Origin: Microbotryomycetes sp. JL201
Taxonomy: Eukaryota > Basidiomycota > Microbotryomycetes
Direction: 5' to 3'
Length of the DNA stretch: 64,000 nucleotides
NCBI GenBank assembly: GCA_033819885.1
Contig: JAQYUZ010000017.1
Coordinates: 239,827-303,826, forward strand
Below, piece after piece: positions 32,268 through 44,515 of this stretch (positions are counted from its first letter, which is position 1; each line of letters begins with the position of its first letter). The position numbers were made by a program, and so were the translations under genes. The notes under the pieces are model-generated. The model saw only the letters and a list, made by a program, of their open reading frames with translations, was not told the origin of the DNA and did not search any database.

Positions 32268-35200
32268 ATGCCGGCTCAGCTCGTGTTGGGCACGTCGAAC
32301 GACGCGTCGGATCACTGGTGTCAATTCGATAATGACCCGATATGGGACGGCATCGACTTTTCATCGTGCTTCAGGCTCAGGTAAGCTCGACGAACAATTC
32401 TCCGCTCCACACCATCTTTGGCGCCTGTCCGCGGCGCAAATTGAGGTCCCCAAGCAAATTACCCACGTCATGGCATCATTGCAAGGCTCTGCAAGCCTGG
32501 GTGCTGGCTGAGCCTGTCCTGCTCACGGCACAGCCGTTTGTGAAAGCGTTCATCAGACACGACAGTGCAAGACCATAATCTACACATCGACATTGATCTG
32601 ACACTGCTTCAACACCGTCTCAGGATCCTCAATGGCGTTGTGCCGCTTGTTTACACTGCCATCGCCTGCTCGGTCGTCTTTGCGGCCATCGTGCACGCCG
32701 CAGCACGGCATATACACAAGAAACGACAGTATCAACCAATTAAACCAGTCAGACGACTCTCGCGCTCGTCATCGAGATCGCGTGCACCTTCAATATCGAG
32801 AGCAGGTCCAAAAGCGATTGCCGAAGCAGAGAATGAAGTCATTCTGAGCGTCGTGGCCGATCAAAGCCCAGACTTGAACGATCACGCCGTCAGGTCACTC
32901 GCAAGCGCAACAGTTGGCGCCGTCTTTGAACCTGATGATGACGACTTGCCGAGAGCGCCTCTTTCATCGCGATTGTTCTTGCGTGCCCTGTACGGTTGCA
33001 AGCTCGATCTGGTGAACGTTGCGGGAAGTGCTGCGCTGCTCTTTTTGTCAGTTGTCGAGTTTTTGCACGACCACCAAGCACGAGGTGGCGCTTGGCTCGC
33101 ATGCGGAGTCGTTGCATGGGCAAGTCTCTACCTCTGGCCTCCTACTGCATGTTGAACCTGACTCGTGCTCGTCCGTAGGCCATTACGACAGCCCTGGTCT
33201 GCATCAAGCTCGCAATCTCGTTCGCGCGCCGCGTGAACGCCTTGTCGCGGCCTAGCGCGTCGCATCGCTCAAGTCCGGCTGCATACACCGTCATTGAATT
33301 TCTCGTCATTCCCTGGTATTGCATTTTCACCATGATCCAGCTTTTCGACATGCGATCCGTCTTGCTTGGTCGATCTCGTATCGCTCTCGGACGTTCGGTC
33401 GCGACGTTCATCGTCGCTCTCGTTGTCTCGACCGTCGAACTGTTTGCGCCTCGCCCGTCGCGCTTTTCGTCGCGGTCGGACGGCGTCAGAACCGCTCACG
33501 ATTCCAATCTGCCGAAACAGCCAGAGTTGCACGCATCGCTGTTTTCGATCATGACGTTTTCGTTCATGGAGGGCTTCATGTTTCGCTCAGCATTTCCGAA
33601 ACTGTTGAACGCGCCCAAGCTGTCGATGGACACGGTACCAGATCTGAGACCGGATGACAAGACGGCCCGCGTCTTGCTCAGCTACCGTCGCGACATGGGT
33701 CGGGCGGAAGCGTTGTTTCCTCGGTTGTTTGAAAGGGCCAACTTGAGTGTCAAATTGCTGTGGCATTTTCGACGCGAGTTGTTGCTTCAACAAGCGTGGT
33801 CGTATTTCAAGATTGTGTTTGTCAACTTGCCGGCGCTGTTTATGCGCGCTCTGCTGGCAGACGTGTCGAAACGCGGACGGGGAGAGTATGCGCCTGTGCA
33901 CGTCAGCTTTTTGTATGCTGCAGGTATGGCTGCCACTCAAATTATTGCAAGTCTTGCTGGCAGCCAGGCGTTGTATATTGGACGTCGGATCTGCATTCGC
34001 ATGCGATCAATCGTCGTCGGAGAAGTCTTTACAAAGGCGCTGCGCCGGAAAGATCACTCTGGCAGGTCGACTGCACCGAAAGGTGACGAGACTGAAGACG
34101 ACGACAAGGACACGACGAAGAAATCCGAAGACGAAGAGTTGGACGAGATTGAGGAAGACCTCGAGCACGCGAGCTCGGGCAAGATTGTCAACTTGATTTC
34201 TGTCGACACGTATCGAGGTACGAGGCGGAAAAAAAAATTCTAGCGCCCGCAAAGCTAAACGTTCAATCGCGCGCAGCTTCTGAAGTCGCGGCGTACCTGC
34301 ATCAGCTGTGGCCAGAGACGTTTATCCTGTTGTTCGTCACGCTGTATCTGCTGTGGGGAGTTCTCGGCTGGTCTACGATTGCTGGCGTGAGTCTGACCTT
34401 GTACCCGGTCGTGACTAAGCTGACGTGTCAATCGATCAAGGTTGCCGTCATCATCTTGATTGCTCCTATTCAAGGACTCGACGCCAAACTGTTTTCCAAG
34501 TTTCAAACGCGATTGCTCGCAGCAGCAGATGCCCGCCTCAGTCTCGCCACCGAAATCATCGCGTCCATTCGGATCGTCAAATACTTTGCGCACGTGAACG
34601 TTTCTCTGACAGACGCGAGCGATAGCTGACCTCTGCTGCATCCTTAGATGGGAAGAAAAATTCGCCGCAAAGATGAACGAGGCGAGGAAAAAGGAGCTGC
34701 GGGCGCTATGGTACCGCGCTTTGACCATCGTTGGCGGCGGCGTGCTGTCGTTTGCGTCACCTGTGCTCATCAGTGTCGCCACCTTTGTCGTTCACACGAA
34801 AGTTCGCCATTTGGACCTGACGGCCGAGACGGCGTTTACGGCGCTCGCGCTGTTTAATGTTTTGCGAGGTCCTATGGAGATGTTCACCGACAGTGAGCCC
34901 TCTTGGCGAACCGACGGAGCTTTGCTAACCTTTAAAACGTAGTGTTTGTGTTTGCGCTCGAGGCTCACATTTCGCTCAAGCGCATCGGCAAATTCTTGAG
35001 CGAGCCAGAGTCGAACAAGTACTCAGTGCTCAAGGCGCCCTCGGCTGCTTCAGACCCTACCGTCGGTCTCGTCAACGGCAACTTTGCGTGGGTCGAGCCT
35101 GATCAAGTATCGGCCGATCCTGCTTTGTTCCGACTCAGGGACGTCAATGTGACATTTCCCATCGGCAAGCTCAGTCTCGTGCTCGGACCGGTCGGCAGCG

Positions 35201-38200
35201 GTAAATCTACTTTGCTCTTGTCGTTGCTTGGCGAGACCAACAAGCTTTCAGGCTCCGCATTTCTGCCTTCGCCCGTCGTTCGGGCGACGGGCGAGGACCC
35301 GGCTGTATTGACTGAAACGTCAGCGTACGCCGCTCAGACGCCTTGGCTTTTGAGTGACACGATCAAGCAAAACATTCTGTTTGGATCCGACTTTAACGAG
35401 CGCCGATACAACATGGTGCTTGACGCCTGCGCCTTGCGTCCCGATCTGAAACAGTTTGAACTCGGCGACGAGACCGAGGTTGGCGAAAAGGGCACCGTGC
35501 TCAGTGGAGGACAAAAAGCGCGCATCAGCTTGGCCCGAGCGTGAGTCTCGAGACGGTATCAGAGATCTGGTCTAACAAGGATACTCGGGCAGCATGTACT
35601 CGCCTGCGAAATACGTCTTGTTGGACGACGTGCTGAGCGCCGTCGACAGCCACACGTGAGTAACTCGACGGTGAAGCTTTGCAATACGTTTGACTCTGGC
35701 TTCCGTGCAGTGCCCAACACTTGGTTGCGCAATGTTTGACCGGTCGAATCATGCGCCACCGCACCTGCATTCTTGTCACACACGCTGTCGACTTGTGCAT
35801 TCCGGTCGCATCATTCGTCGTGTCTCTTGACAATGGGTCGGTGATTGCCAGTGGCACGCCTGAAGAGCTTGCTTTAGACAAGGACCTCGGTCTGACGTCG
35901 AAAACGAGCGAAATGCTGCAAGACGTAGTGACTGAGCGCCAGCCATTGTCGGCCAACCCGAGCGAGAGTCAGATCACGATCGAGGCTGTCGCTCAAGGTT
36001 GCACGGACCAAGAAGCGATCGAGCGTCGCGAGGAGGAACGTCGGGCAGTTCAAGAAAAGCTCAAGCTCATCAAGGACGAGACGCAGAGCGAAGGCGCAGT
36101 TTCATGGGACGTTTACGGGTAAGTGCGTACCCTTTAATTCAAATGCCCTTGCTAAAATTGCGTCACAGCATGTACTTTGGAGCGATGGGCGGCTGGAGCT
36201 CGGTGCTCGTGGCGTTTGCGTTTTTCGGGATCGCGCAATTGTTTGACGTCCTCGTCCAGCTTGCACTAAGGTTTTGGGCCAACTCGTACGAGCAAAAGGA
36301 GAGCGTGGTTCTGTTTTCAGCCGTCGCTCTGCGTTCTGCCGTTGCCAAAACTCGCATTGCGGCGTCGGCTTCGGCTGGTCCGACCATGTCAGAGTCCGGG
36401 CCAGTCATTGGCGGACATGAGCATGATCACACGTATTGGCTCAAGATGTACTGCATGCTCGCTGTCGTTTCCATCTTTTTCTCGTCACTCCGGTTCGGGT
36501 TTTGGTTGTGGCGTGGCGTTGTTGCCAGTCGGGTCTTGTACGCTCGACTGATCGAACGAGTATTGACTGCGCCGAGTGAGTCGCGCGAAGAGTCGTCTTC
36601 CCTCTTCGTCGTCTGATGTGTTTCGCAATACAGTTCGATTCTTTGATACGACGCCGACGGTATGTACGCTGGCAGAGGCCTCTGACGCGAGCTAAGACGA
36701 TACGCCAAACAGGGCCGGATTCTCAACAGGCTCTCGAAAGACATGGAGACGGTCGACCAGGACGTTGCTCAGACGCTCATGTGGTTCCTGCTCGAGATTT
36801 GCATGGTCATCGGCATTATCGGCACGATTTCGATCGCGCTACCTTCGTTCCTCATTGCCGCATTCTTTATCGCCATCGCCTACATCGTCATTGGGTATCT
36901 GTACCTCGCCTCGTCTCGAGAGCTCAAGCGTTCCGAATCCGTGACCAAGTCGCCGATTTTCTCCACGTTTGGTGAAGTGCTCAATGGCGTGACGACGATC
37001 CGAGCGTACGGCGATGCGGCGCGGTTCACAAAGCAAATCTTTAACCTTGTCGACATCAACAATCGACCGTTCTTTGCGCTGTGGCAAGGTAACAGATGGC
37101 TTTCTGTTCGAGTCGACGTTGCCGGAGCCATGGTTGCTTTTGCGGCGGCCGTGTTTGTGTTGGTCGCTCATGTGACGGATCCTGCTTTGGCTGGATTCGT
37201 CATTTCGTTTGCAATCACGTTCACGGACAGAATGCTGTGGGTCGTGAGGCTGTACAGTCAGAATGAAGTGAATGCAAACTCGGTCGAGCGCGTAAGAGAA
37301 TGTGAGTCGCTCGCGAGGTGGTGCGGGCGATTCAATCTTGTTGCTAATGGTGCCTTGCCGGTCTAGACATGACGCTCGATCAAGAAAAGCCAGACGGCAT
37401 GGTTCCGCCAGCTGCGTGGCCCTCTAGAGAAGGACAGATCAGGGTCGAGCGATTGACGGCGTCTTATGCTCCAGAGCTCGGACCAGTTCTCAAGGATCTG
37501 AGCTTTGTCCTCAATCCGAGGGAGAAAATCGGAATTTGTGGCCGAACAGGCGAGTCGACGGTGTTTGTTTGTAAGCGCGCTGTTTGCTGACTCGAATGTA
37601 AAAAGGTTCTGGCAAATCGACGCTCGGCTTGTCATTTTTTAGGTTTATCGAACCGACGTCTGGGAGAATCGTCATTGACGGTATCGATATTGGCAAGCTC
37701 AAGTTGTCCGAGTTGAGGTCTCGTTTGACGATCGTCGCACAAGAATCGGCTTTGTTTGCTGGAACACTGCGGTTCAACCTCGGTCAGTTGTGTGTGTGCG
37801 CGCGCAGGCACGTTCGGCACTCGAACTGACTCGTACTGGGACAGATCCATTTGGTCAGTTTGAAGATGCCGACATTTGGGACGCGCTCGTGAGGGTGCAA
37901 ATGGCGAGTCCGTCGACCCCACAGCCGACGCCTCGCGCCTCGCGGCCGGCCAGTCCAACTGTGCCACCGTCCACAACGTCAACGACGACGTCGGCCGAGA
38001 CGACTGTCGCCGAACCGGCGGACGAGGCTGACCGTTTTGTCGTCAAGTCGCTTGACATGGTCGTGTCCGAGGCCGGCAAAAACTTTTCTCAGGGCCAAAG
38101 ACAATTGTTGGCGCTCGCTCGAGGCTTGCTCAAACTGCGCCATTCCAATGTTTTGATCCTGGACGAGTCGACGGCGAGTTTGGACTCTGCGACGGACGAA

Positions 38201-38461
38201 CGGATTCAAAAGACGATCCGCGACGAGATGGGCGAGGCCATCATCCTATGCATCGCGCACAGGTTGCACACTGTCGTTGATTTCGACAAGATTTTGGTGT
38301 TGGGTGATGGTCAGGTGCTCGAGTTTGACACGCCGGTCAAGCTCATGTCCGATCCAGAGTCTGTGTTTTACGATTTGGCGCAAAAGAGTGGCGATTTTGA
38401 CGAGTTGAAGAGGATGGCAGAGGCCAAAGAGGAGCGTGACCGGCGGGCCGTGTCGTCGTAG
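32268..38461 (+). CDS. ABCC-family (MRP-type) full ABC transporter
   Basis: ATP-driven exporter of conjugates or organic anions, in plasma or vacuolar membrane. About 6.2 kb with a dozen or more introns. Order: extra N-terminal membrane domain (VPLVYTAIACSVVFAAIV, VIEFLVIPWYCIF), TMD1, NBD1 (Walker A GPVGSGKSTLL, signature LSGGQKARISLARA, Walker B YVLLDDVLSAVDSH), TMD2 (RFFDTTPTGRILNRLSKD), NBD2 (Walker A GRTGSGKSTL, signature FSQGQRQLLALARG, Walker B VLILDESTASLD, H-loop CIAHRLHT). A Pro/Ser/Thr-rich insert of about 45 residues splits NBD2 before its signature. GC-donor introns occur at 33120-33178, 37550-37605 (needed to keep Walker A intact) and probably 34590-34647 (needed for KYFA-WEEKF). 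The junction between exon 1 (to 32380) and the exon near 32570 is unresolved. Confidence 0.93.
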
Positions 38462-38583
38462 ATGATTGCAACAGTTGTTTGGTTCCGAGTGAGCTCTTAG
38501 AGGCCCGTGCGGCGCAGCGCAGCGCACTTGCCAGCCCCCACACAGCCGCTCGCCAGACAGTCGACGCTCGCTCGTTCGAGGCC

Positions 38584-39959
38584 ATGGCTGTGCGACGAGC
38601 ACCGACAGAGACCCGCCAGGATGCACAAGATGGCTCGTCGTCCAACATGCGCTTGTTTGCGCTCGGCGTCTTGCTCGCGCTCGCGTCTGTCGCATACGCA
38701 CAACTACCCGTGTACCTTCCACGGTCTGTTGGCGCCCGCTTGCCGTTCGTCGGCTCGAACACGGCCGTCGACAAGCGTGGCGGACGGTGGTCGAGACTGC
38801 TTGCGTACCAGCAGACCGTGCCCGTTGCCAAGAACCACGACCCGTTCGACGTTCAGGGACCAGCAGATGAACTCCGCTTGAGGCTCTTGAGCAAGGAAGG
38901 CCAATCGGAACAGACCAAGCACGACAAGCGCGTGCAGAGAGACTTGAGCAACCGAGACCGCATCAACGCGGACGAGAACAGGATACATTCAGCCTTGCCA
39001 GTTTACTTTGTCGAGCAAGGTCAGCTCTCGCGTTGAGCGCAGACTGCTCGTGACTGAAACGATGCCTCTCGGCGCGCTGTGCAGTGGCGTCGGACGCGGC
39101 GATTGACCCAAGTTCGAGTCTCGGCAAGCAACTCGGTAGGATCGGAGACGAGATCATGGAGCATGTCAGGCCACAGACGGTCGTTATCTTGTCATCTAAA
39201 AAGTAAGCCAGCCAGCGCGCACGCCCGCCCGCTCGTCGCTCGATAGCTAAACTCACGAACGGCCGCTTCAGATCTGACGCCGAACACGTCACGGTCACGA
39301 CGCTTGATTCGCTCGTGTTTTCGGCTCCGTCTCTTGCAAGTCAGAGTGTTCGAGGCGACAGTCGCTTGGCATCGTACCTACTCGCGACGTTTGCGCACGC
39401 CACACCGGCCGTGTCGGCCACGTCGGGCCCTGCCGTCCTTGAATCGCCTGCCGGACCCGTCTTTGCCGCCATGTTTGACACAGGTCGTCGACCTCGAGTC
39501 GTCGCTGTCACCTTGCCCGTGAGCTCGTCGCGCGACCGAGGTTGGAACGCAGAACAAATGTACAATGTCGGCCACGCGCTCGACACGGTCAGACATGCCA
39601 GAGACGACGTTGTCATCATTGGTATTGGCTCGACGAGACCTGTCAATGCGAGTCGTCCTGCGCGAGCGCGCGCGCGCGCGCGAGTGCATACTCGTTTCGC
39701 TGACGTTTGCTTTTCTTTACAGCCCACGGGGTCATTCAACGACATGCTACAAGACGCTCTTGCCCACCATACCCGTCACCCTCGACACAACGTCTTGTCG
39801 TCATTGTACAACGGATCAAAGGGCTCGAAACCTACGAAATCAGTTTCTAGCAAACTCGCGGCCTTGTATGCAAGTGTCGGAGCGGCTGGTGAGAGTGAAG
39901 GAGAAAGCTTGGACGACAGGGGGAGGTTTTGGAGGTTTGGTCAGTTGCCTTTTAGGTAG
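38584..39959 (+). CDS. Secreted LigB/DODA-like protein lacking catalytic histidines
   Basis: About 370 residues in four exons. MRLFALGVLLALASVAYA, with an ATG at 38647 and the in-frame ATG at 38584, is a clear signal peptide, followed by about 110 unfamiliar lumenal residues. The rest resembles the dioxygenase at 30538: LPVYFVEQ aligns with IPAVFLAHG, PQTVVILSSK with PKAVVVFSAHW, PVFAAMFDTGRRPRVVAVTL with VPFKLMFSDDCPVPIVQVSI, and VGHALDTVRHARDDVVIIG with LGAALEPLRSEGVLIIAGG. All four histidine positions are lost. The alignment is by eye, so the family call is moderate. The last intron may start with GC (AAT|GCGAGT, 39648-39722). It lies 120 bp downstream of the ABCC gene on the same strand. 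Confidence 0.5.
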
Positions 39960-40158
39960 CGACGTGCCGAGCTATCCGACTTGATGGCTTTTTAGATTGC
40001 AAGAGCAGGGATGCAGAAGAGAGGGTATCTGAATGTAATGTACAAGGAGAAGAAAGCTGTAGTAACAACGACGGGTTCTTGCAAGACTGGACAAGTACAG
40101 TGGCCTTGGAAACCGTTGCAATACGCCACGAGGAGAAGACCATGAGGCGCTCGCAGTA

Positions 40159-40952
40159 TTATGCTGTCCCGGCTCCTCCTCCGGGTGGCGTGGTCGTTGT
40201 TGTTGATGACGGAGACCCTGCTTCGGCTGCGTCACCACCTCCGCGCAAGTTTGGCAGTTCCGCTTCGATGCGCTCCTTTGCTCTGACAATCTTGGACTGC
40301 AGGTAGTGCGACGAATGGGGTTTGCCTTCTGCCGTTAATGGCTTGTTGGCTTCAAACAAGTGGTCAAAGTTCTGCAGATGGAAGAGTACGCAAAAGGGCG
40401 TTCACGCGAAAGAGCGTTCGAGACCGAAGTGGGGGTCCGTCAGCACAGGCCAGCCGGACGAAACAGAACAGTCTCAGCAAAGCGCAAGCACGACGCACCT
40501 TGAGCATTTTTGCGAGCTCGCTCTCGTTGACCAAATCTTGCCGCCTGACGTTCAATATTTGTGCGGCCTCGTCGAGCGTCATGTTCATGTTGCGCGAGAT
40601 TGCATCTTGAGCCGTATTGGATGCTGATGACGATGCTTGACCTGCTGCCGGTGATGCTCGTGCGTCTACAGGTCCAGAACCGCGGGGAAAAAGGGACGCG
40701 CGCGTGCGTACGAGGCCGGTCACGGGTAAAGGCGCGAAAGAGTCAAAGCAAGGATCAGCTGTCGACATTTTCAAGCAAGTCTCGAGGCACCAAGCGACGC
40801 ACTTCTGGCTGCTTGTCGCCACGCCTCGACAAATGCCTTGCCGAGGATTTGCGAACCCAAAATGACGACTTGGGCGATGATGCGCGGCGCAGACTGACCA
40901 GTTGACAAAGTCAGCGGGTATTTCGACAGGGCGCATGCGCATGACTGACCAT
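40159..40952 (-). CDS. PAM16: Pam16/Tim16, J-like subunit of the TIM23 import motor
   Basis: Inhibitory J-like protein that pairs with Pam18 at the matrix side of the TIM23 translocase. The sequence reads M-SAPRIIAQVVILGSQI, GKAFVEAWRQA, MTLDEAAQILNVRR, a HPD-less J region, then HYLQSKIVRAKERIEAELP and a Gly/Thr/Pro-rich tail. The first coding exon is only the ATG (40950-40952): the next bases are a GTCAGT donor, and the acceptor is at 40894. It shares a 116-bp divergent promoter with the F-box gene; the E-box CACGTGAC at 41026-41033 lies in it. Confidence 0.9.
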
Positions 40953-41025
40953 GGTGAGTTCGTCAACGGCGGAGGGAGCGTTGCGGCCCGAGCGCGAACG
41001 TCAGCGCAAGTTGTTTTCCGCCTGC

Positions 41026-41033
41026 CACGTGAC
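41026..41033. promoter_or_regulatory. E-box CACGTGAC in the Pam16 / F-box divergent promoter
   Basis: The extended motif sits in the middle of a 116-bp region between two divergent start codons, 74 bp from the Pam16 ATG and 35 bp from the F-box ATG. Confidence 0.4.
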
Positions 41034-41068
41034 TTTGAGCTTATGCGCCACGACACTCGCGTCAAGAC

Positions 41069-42461
41069 ATGCTAGACAGCTTGCCTCTCGAGCTCGTGTA
41101 CCTGATTGCTGGTGCGCGACCGTCAGTTGACTGTCGATGGGCCAAGCGCGACGTTGCTCACGCGTGTGCGCGCACGCACGCGATCACATGCAGACTATGC
41201 AACCGTTGACGCATGGTCGAGACCGACAACACTGAGCCGGCTGTGCCGCGTCAATCGCCGCCTGCACGCGGCCATCTCGCCGTGGCACTCTGTCGTTCTG
41301 CACTCGAGCAAACACGCGCGAGCGTTCCTCAAGTCTTGGTCTGCTCTAGGGTGTAGATCTCGCAACCCGTGGCCTGGCAACACGAGCTCTTGGCCGCCGA
41401 AAGTGTCGCAGGTCAGTCTCAACGGTTCATGCGCCCTGTCTGGTCGCTCTGACGCTCGCTCGGCCGGCGCGCAGTTTGCATTTCTCGACCAGCGCAGCAT
41501 GCAACACCAACGCGTGCCGTACATTGACGCGGACCACCAAGCGCAAGAGGCCTGCTTCATGTGCGACCTTGACGCCACAACGTCCTCGCCTCTACTTGAA
41601 CGCATGCCCCCAAAGCTCACCAAACCACTGTTGACAATGGCGTCCATGCAAACGTTGACGACGCTATCTCTGATCGGTGGCGCCGTACCAAGCGGACTCG
41701 TCGTCGCTTGCCTCGGACCGGGCACAGTCTTGCGCAAGCAGCTCGTCAAATTGAGGTTTGCACCGACATGCTGCTTTTCTGGAGCCTGGGAATGGGTCCT
41801 GCAGGCGCACTTGTTTTTGCCTGACGACAATGGGTGTCCGCGCGCGAATTCGTTTGACGCGTATCGCAAAGCGAGACCACCGTTTCCGTCAGTTCGACCA
41901 AGACGGCAAAGCTGCGCAGATGATATCAGGAGACGAGCTGCCGACTATGGCATACGGGCTGCTCGAGACGAGTCGATTCCGCCCGCGGCATGGCCCAGCA
42001 GGTTCGAATCGTTGCAAGAACTGACAATGACCCTACGTCTTGTCGACAATAACGACTTGCGCATCGTTCTCGCGTCGACACTGTTTCCCCGACTCCGTAA
42101 ATTACGTTGCTTTTGTCATCAAGATACCGTATATCCGCTCACGTCGTCAGACGTCGACCTCGTTCGACGTGCCGTGTCGAGCTGGGTTCTCGCAGATCAT
42201 AAAGCTGTCGACGACTCGATCGTGAAACCCTTGTTTTGGGACTCGACACGTCGGCCTGTCAAACTCGCAAGCCAAGGTCCGACCATGTCTCTGTGCAGAG
42301 ATGACGAGAGTCGACGGCTCGACGAATGGACGTACATGTCGCCAGAGGCCGTGTCGGCCTATGATCAACACTCGCAGGTCAATCGACTTGGACAGACACT
42401 CGAACTGGACGTCTTGGACGTTGGCGAGTGCTTCCCGCTGCCGATGCCTTTGCCAAGTTAA
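41069..42461 (+). CDS. F-box protein
   Basis: Putative substrate receptor of an SCF ubiquitin ligase. Exon 1 (41069-41111) encodes MLDSLPLELVYLIAG, the start of an F-box; exon 2 (from 41194) continues DYATVDAWSRPTTLSRLCRVNRRLHAAISPWHSV. The remaining 390 residues contain leucine-rich-like segments (FESLQELTMTLRLVDNND, LFPRLRKLRCFCHQD) but no clear repeat register. The end is LGQTLELDVLDVGECFPL. Target unknown. The stop is 41 bp from the convergent E2 gene. Confidence 0.75.
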
Positions 42462-42502
42462 GGTACCATCACACGGTCGCATTACACTAGTGTACGTCAT
42501 GT

Positions 42503-44515
42503 CTATCTCGCGTAACCTACAATGCGATCGGGGTCTTCAATGTAACGCTTCCACGTCTCTACGAGCTTTGCCAGTTCGACTCCTTCGACGACCCGGTGGT
42601 CAGCCGAAAATGTCACATCCTATCAGACGGTGCAGTCACGACATCAGCACATGTTTGTCAGGACGAGAAACAAGGGTCTTACCATGATCAATCTCGGTTC
42701 GACTTGCAAAGGCATGTCGAGATCTGCCTCGTCTTGCCCTTTGGCAATGCGCTTGGCCCTTTCCAACTGTTGACCGATAAACTTTGGCTCGACTCGTGTC
42801 CTGCCGATCGCTCCGATCGCCAGTTGACCTGTCGGAGGGATGATTGGGTGCGTTGTCGTTCCTCCGACGACGCCAACGTTGCTCAGGGTGATCGTTCCCG
42901 ACTTTTTAGTTTGTTCGGGAAATTTGGGCGCTCCGGTTGTGGTAGATTGAGCGATCGATTGCAGAGTCGTGATGCGAGATGCAATGTCGAACGAAGACAA
43001 TGTATCAACAGCTGGCAAACAAGGTGTGAACAAACCTCCTGATGGTGCAGACAAGGCGATTGAAATATCGTGGTTCGCTCTCCGGGTCATTGTCGCAGGA
43101 GTTGACGGATTAGCATCACTCGCCGACGCCGCCGCCGCCGAGGGACTGTCGAGCGTGCACGTGAACAAGGGATGTTCGTGCATGGATAAAGACAAGGCCT
43201 TGATCAACAGAGGCAACATTGTCAGTCTGTCGAACCGTGATTGCTCGTCGACTCGTTCGCCCTCGGAAACGTTCCACTCGCTCTTTAACCGAGCCAATTG
43301 TTGATCTTCTGTCGGTTTCAATGTTTTTCGGTATCGTAGAGGTACAGACTTGTTGAGTTTTTGACGCAGTCGCTCGAGGTCGGTCACATCGATTGAATCA
43401 GAGTAGCTAAAGTGTGGGATCGCAAGAGACGCCGTCATGGCTCGGTACATTGCCTTGCGCACCGGTGATAGCGGAACGGTGGACGAAGCCGATGCAGGTG
43501 CTTGAACACTGAACGCTCCCGCGCTCGCGACAGAAGGACTAGCCTTGTCGTTCGAGCCCGACGTCGAGTTTTGTTTGCCGTTGGCGACATATTGGAGCAC
43601 ATCGCCTTTGAGGACCCGGCCCTGCGGCCCGGTACCATGAACGTCAGACAGATCAATGTCGTGTTCCTTGGCCAGTCGCCGTGTTGCCGGTGTTGCCCAC
43701 ACTTGGGTTTTTGACGATGGCGAATTGTTTTGTGATGGTGGCGAGCTAGATTGCGATGACAAAGTCGACGTTACACTTGGCTCGTTTGCAGTCGGAGTCT
43801 GAGGGGGACTAGGCGGCAGCGACTCTGTTTGTGGAGCAGACTCTTTGCCGCCATCTTCTTCACTCTCGACGTCGACTTCGAGCAGGACCTTTCCAACGGA
43901 AATGGTGTCTCCTTCTGATCCACTCAGCGCTACAATCTTGCCCGAGTATGGCGAGGTGATTTCAACGGTTGCCTTGTCTGACCTGTCGACAGAGCGTTGT
44001 TAGGACGATTATTTTCGCGCACAACAAAAAGGCGAGGGCGCGTACATGACTTCAACGACAGGGTCAAACTCTTGGATGACTTGACCAATCTCGACGTTCC
44101 TGCAAGTACAGGTTTCAGACGTAGGAACGAGTGCACGGATGTTTCAAAGCCTGACCATTTGACGATTTCGACTTGGGTGATGCCTTCCCCAATGTCTGCC
44201 AAGATGAAGGGTTTTCGAGCTCGAGGAACGGCAGAGGATGTGAAATGATGATGTCGCGGTTGCCAGGAGGTTGACGAGGCGCCTGCGGAGCCGACGGACC
44301 GAATGCCGAACGAGGCTGATACAACCCTAAGAGTCGGCCACAGTGTCACAGCATTGCCCGGCAGTCAGCTTACCCTTGGCCGAGTGTGCGCGTGAGCCGT
44401 GCAGAGGCCCCGCGCGTGCGATCGACGTTGAAGCACTACATGCCGCGACAGTCCGGAGCGAGCCATGGTCGCGCACAGAGGACTGCGTAGCTCGTCTGAT
44501 GGCAGTCCTGTGCAT
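42503..44515 (-). CDS. Branched-chain alpha-keto ac dehydrogenase E2 (lipoamide acyltransferase), mitochondrial
   Basis: Core E2 of the branched-chain keto acid dehydrogenase complex, in the mitochondrial matrix. The start MHRTAIRRATQSSVRD is chosen because only its phase fits the next exon; it is an Arg/Ser-rich presequence. The lipoyl domain has FILADIGEGITQVEIVKW and the lipoyl-lysine motif SDKATVEI. An acidic and Pro-rich linker leads to the E1/E3-binding domain (ATPATRRLAKEHDIDLSDV, GTGPQGRVLKGDV). The catalytic domain has PLSPVRKAMYRAMTASLAIPHF, SNVGVVGGT and the active-site region SADHRVVEGVELAKLV. The usual HRxxDG reads HRVVEG, so the aspartate is a glutamate. It belongs to valine, leucine and isoleucine breakdown. 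Confidence 0.9.

Noticed and set aside
37571-37605. GT donor at 37571 as an alternative for the NBD2 intron
   Set aside because: It would insert seven residues into the Walker A loop. The GC donor at 37550 leaves GRTGSGKST intact.
39658-39684. Alternating CG run as a possible Z-DNA element
   Set aside because: It is a short run inside an intron and similar CG runs are common in this GC-rich window.
42001-42020. tRNA B-box-like GGTTCGAATC
   Set aside because: It lies inside the F-box coding frame; no A-box or cloverleaf was found around it.
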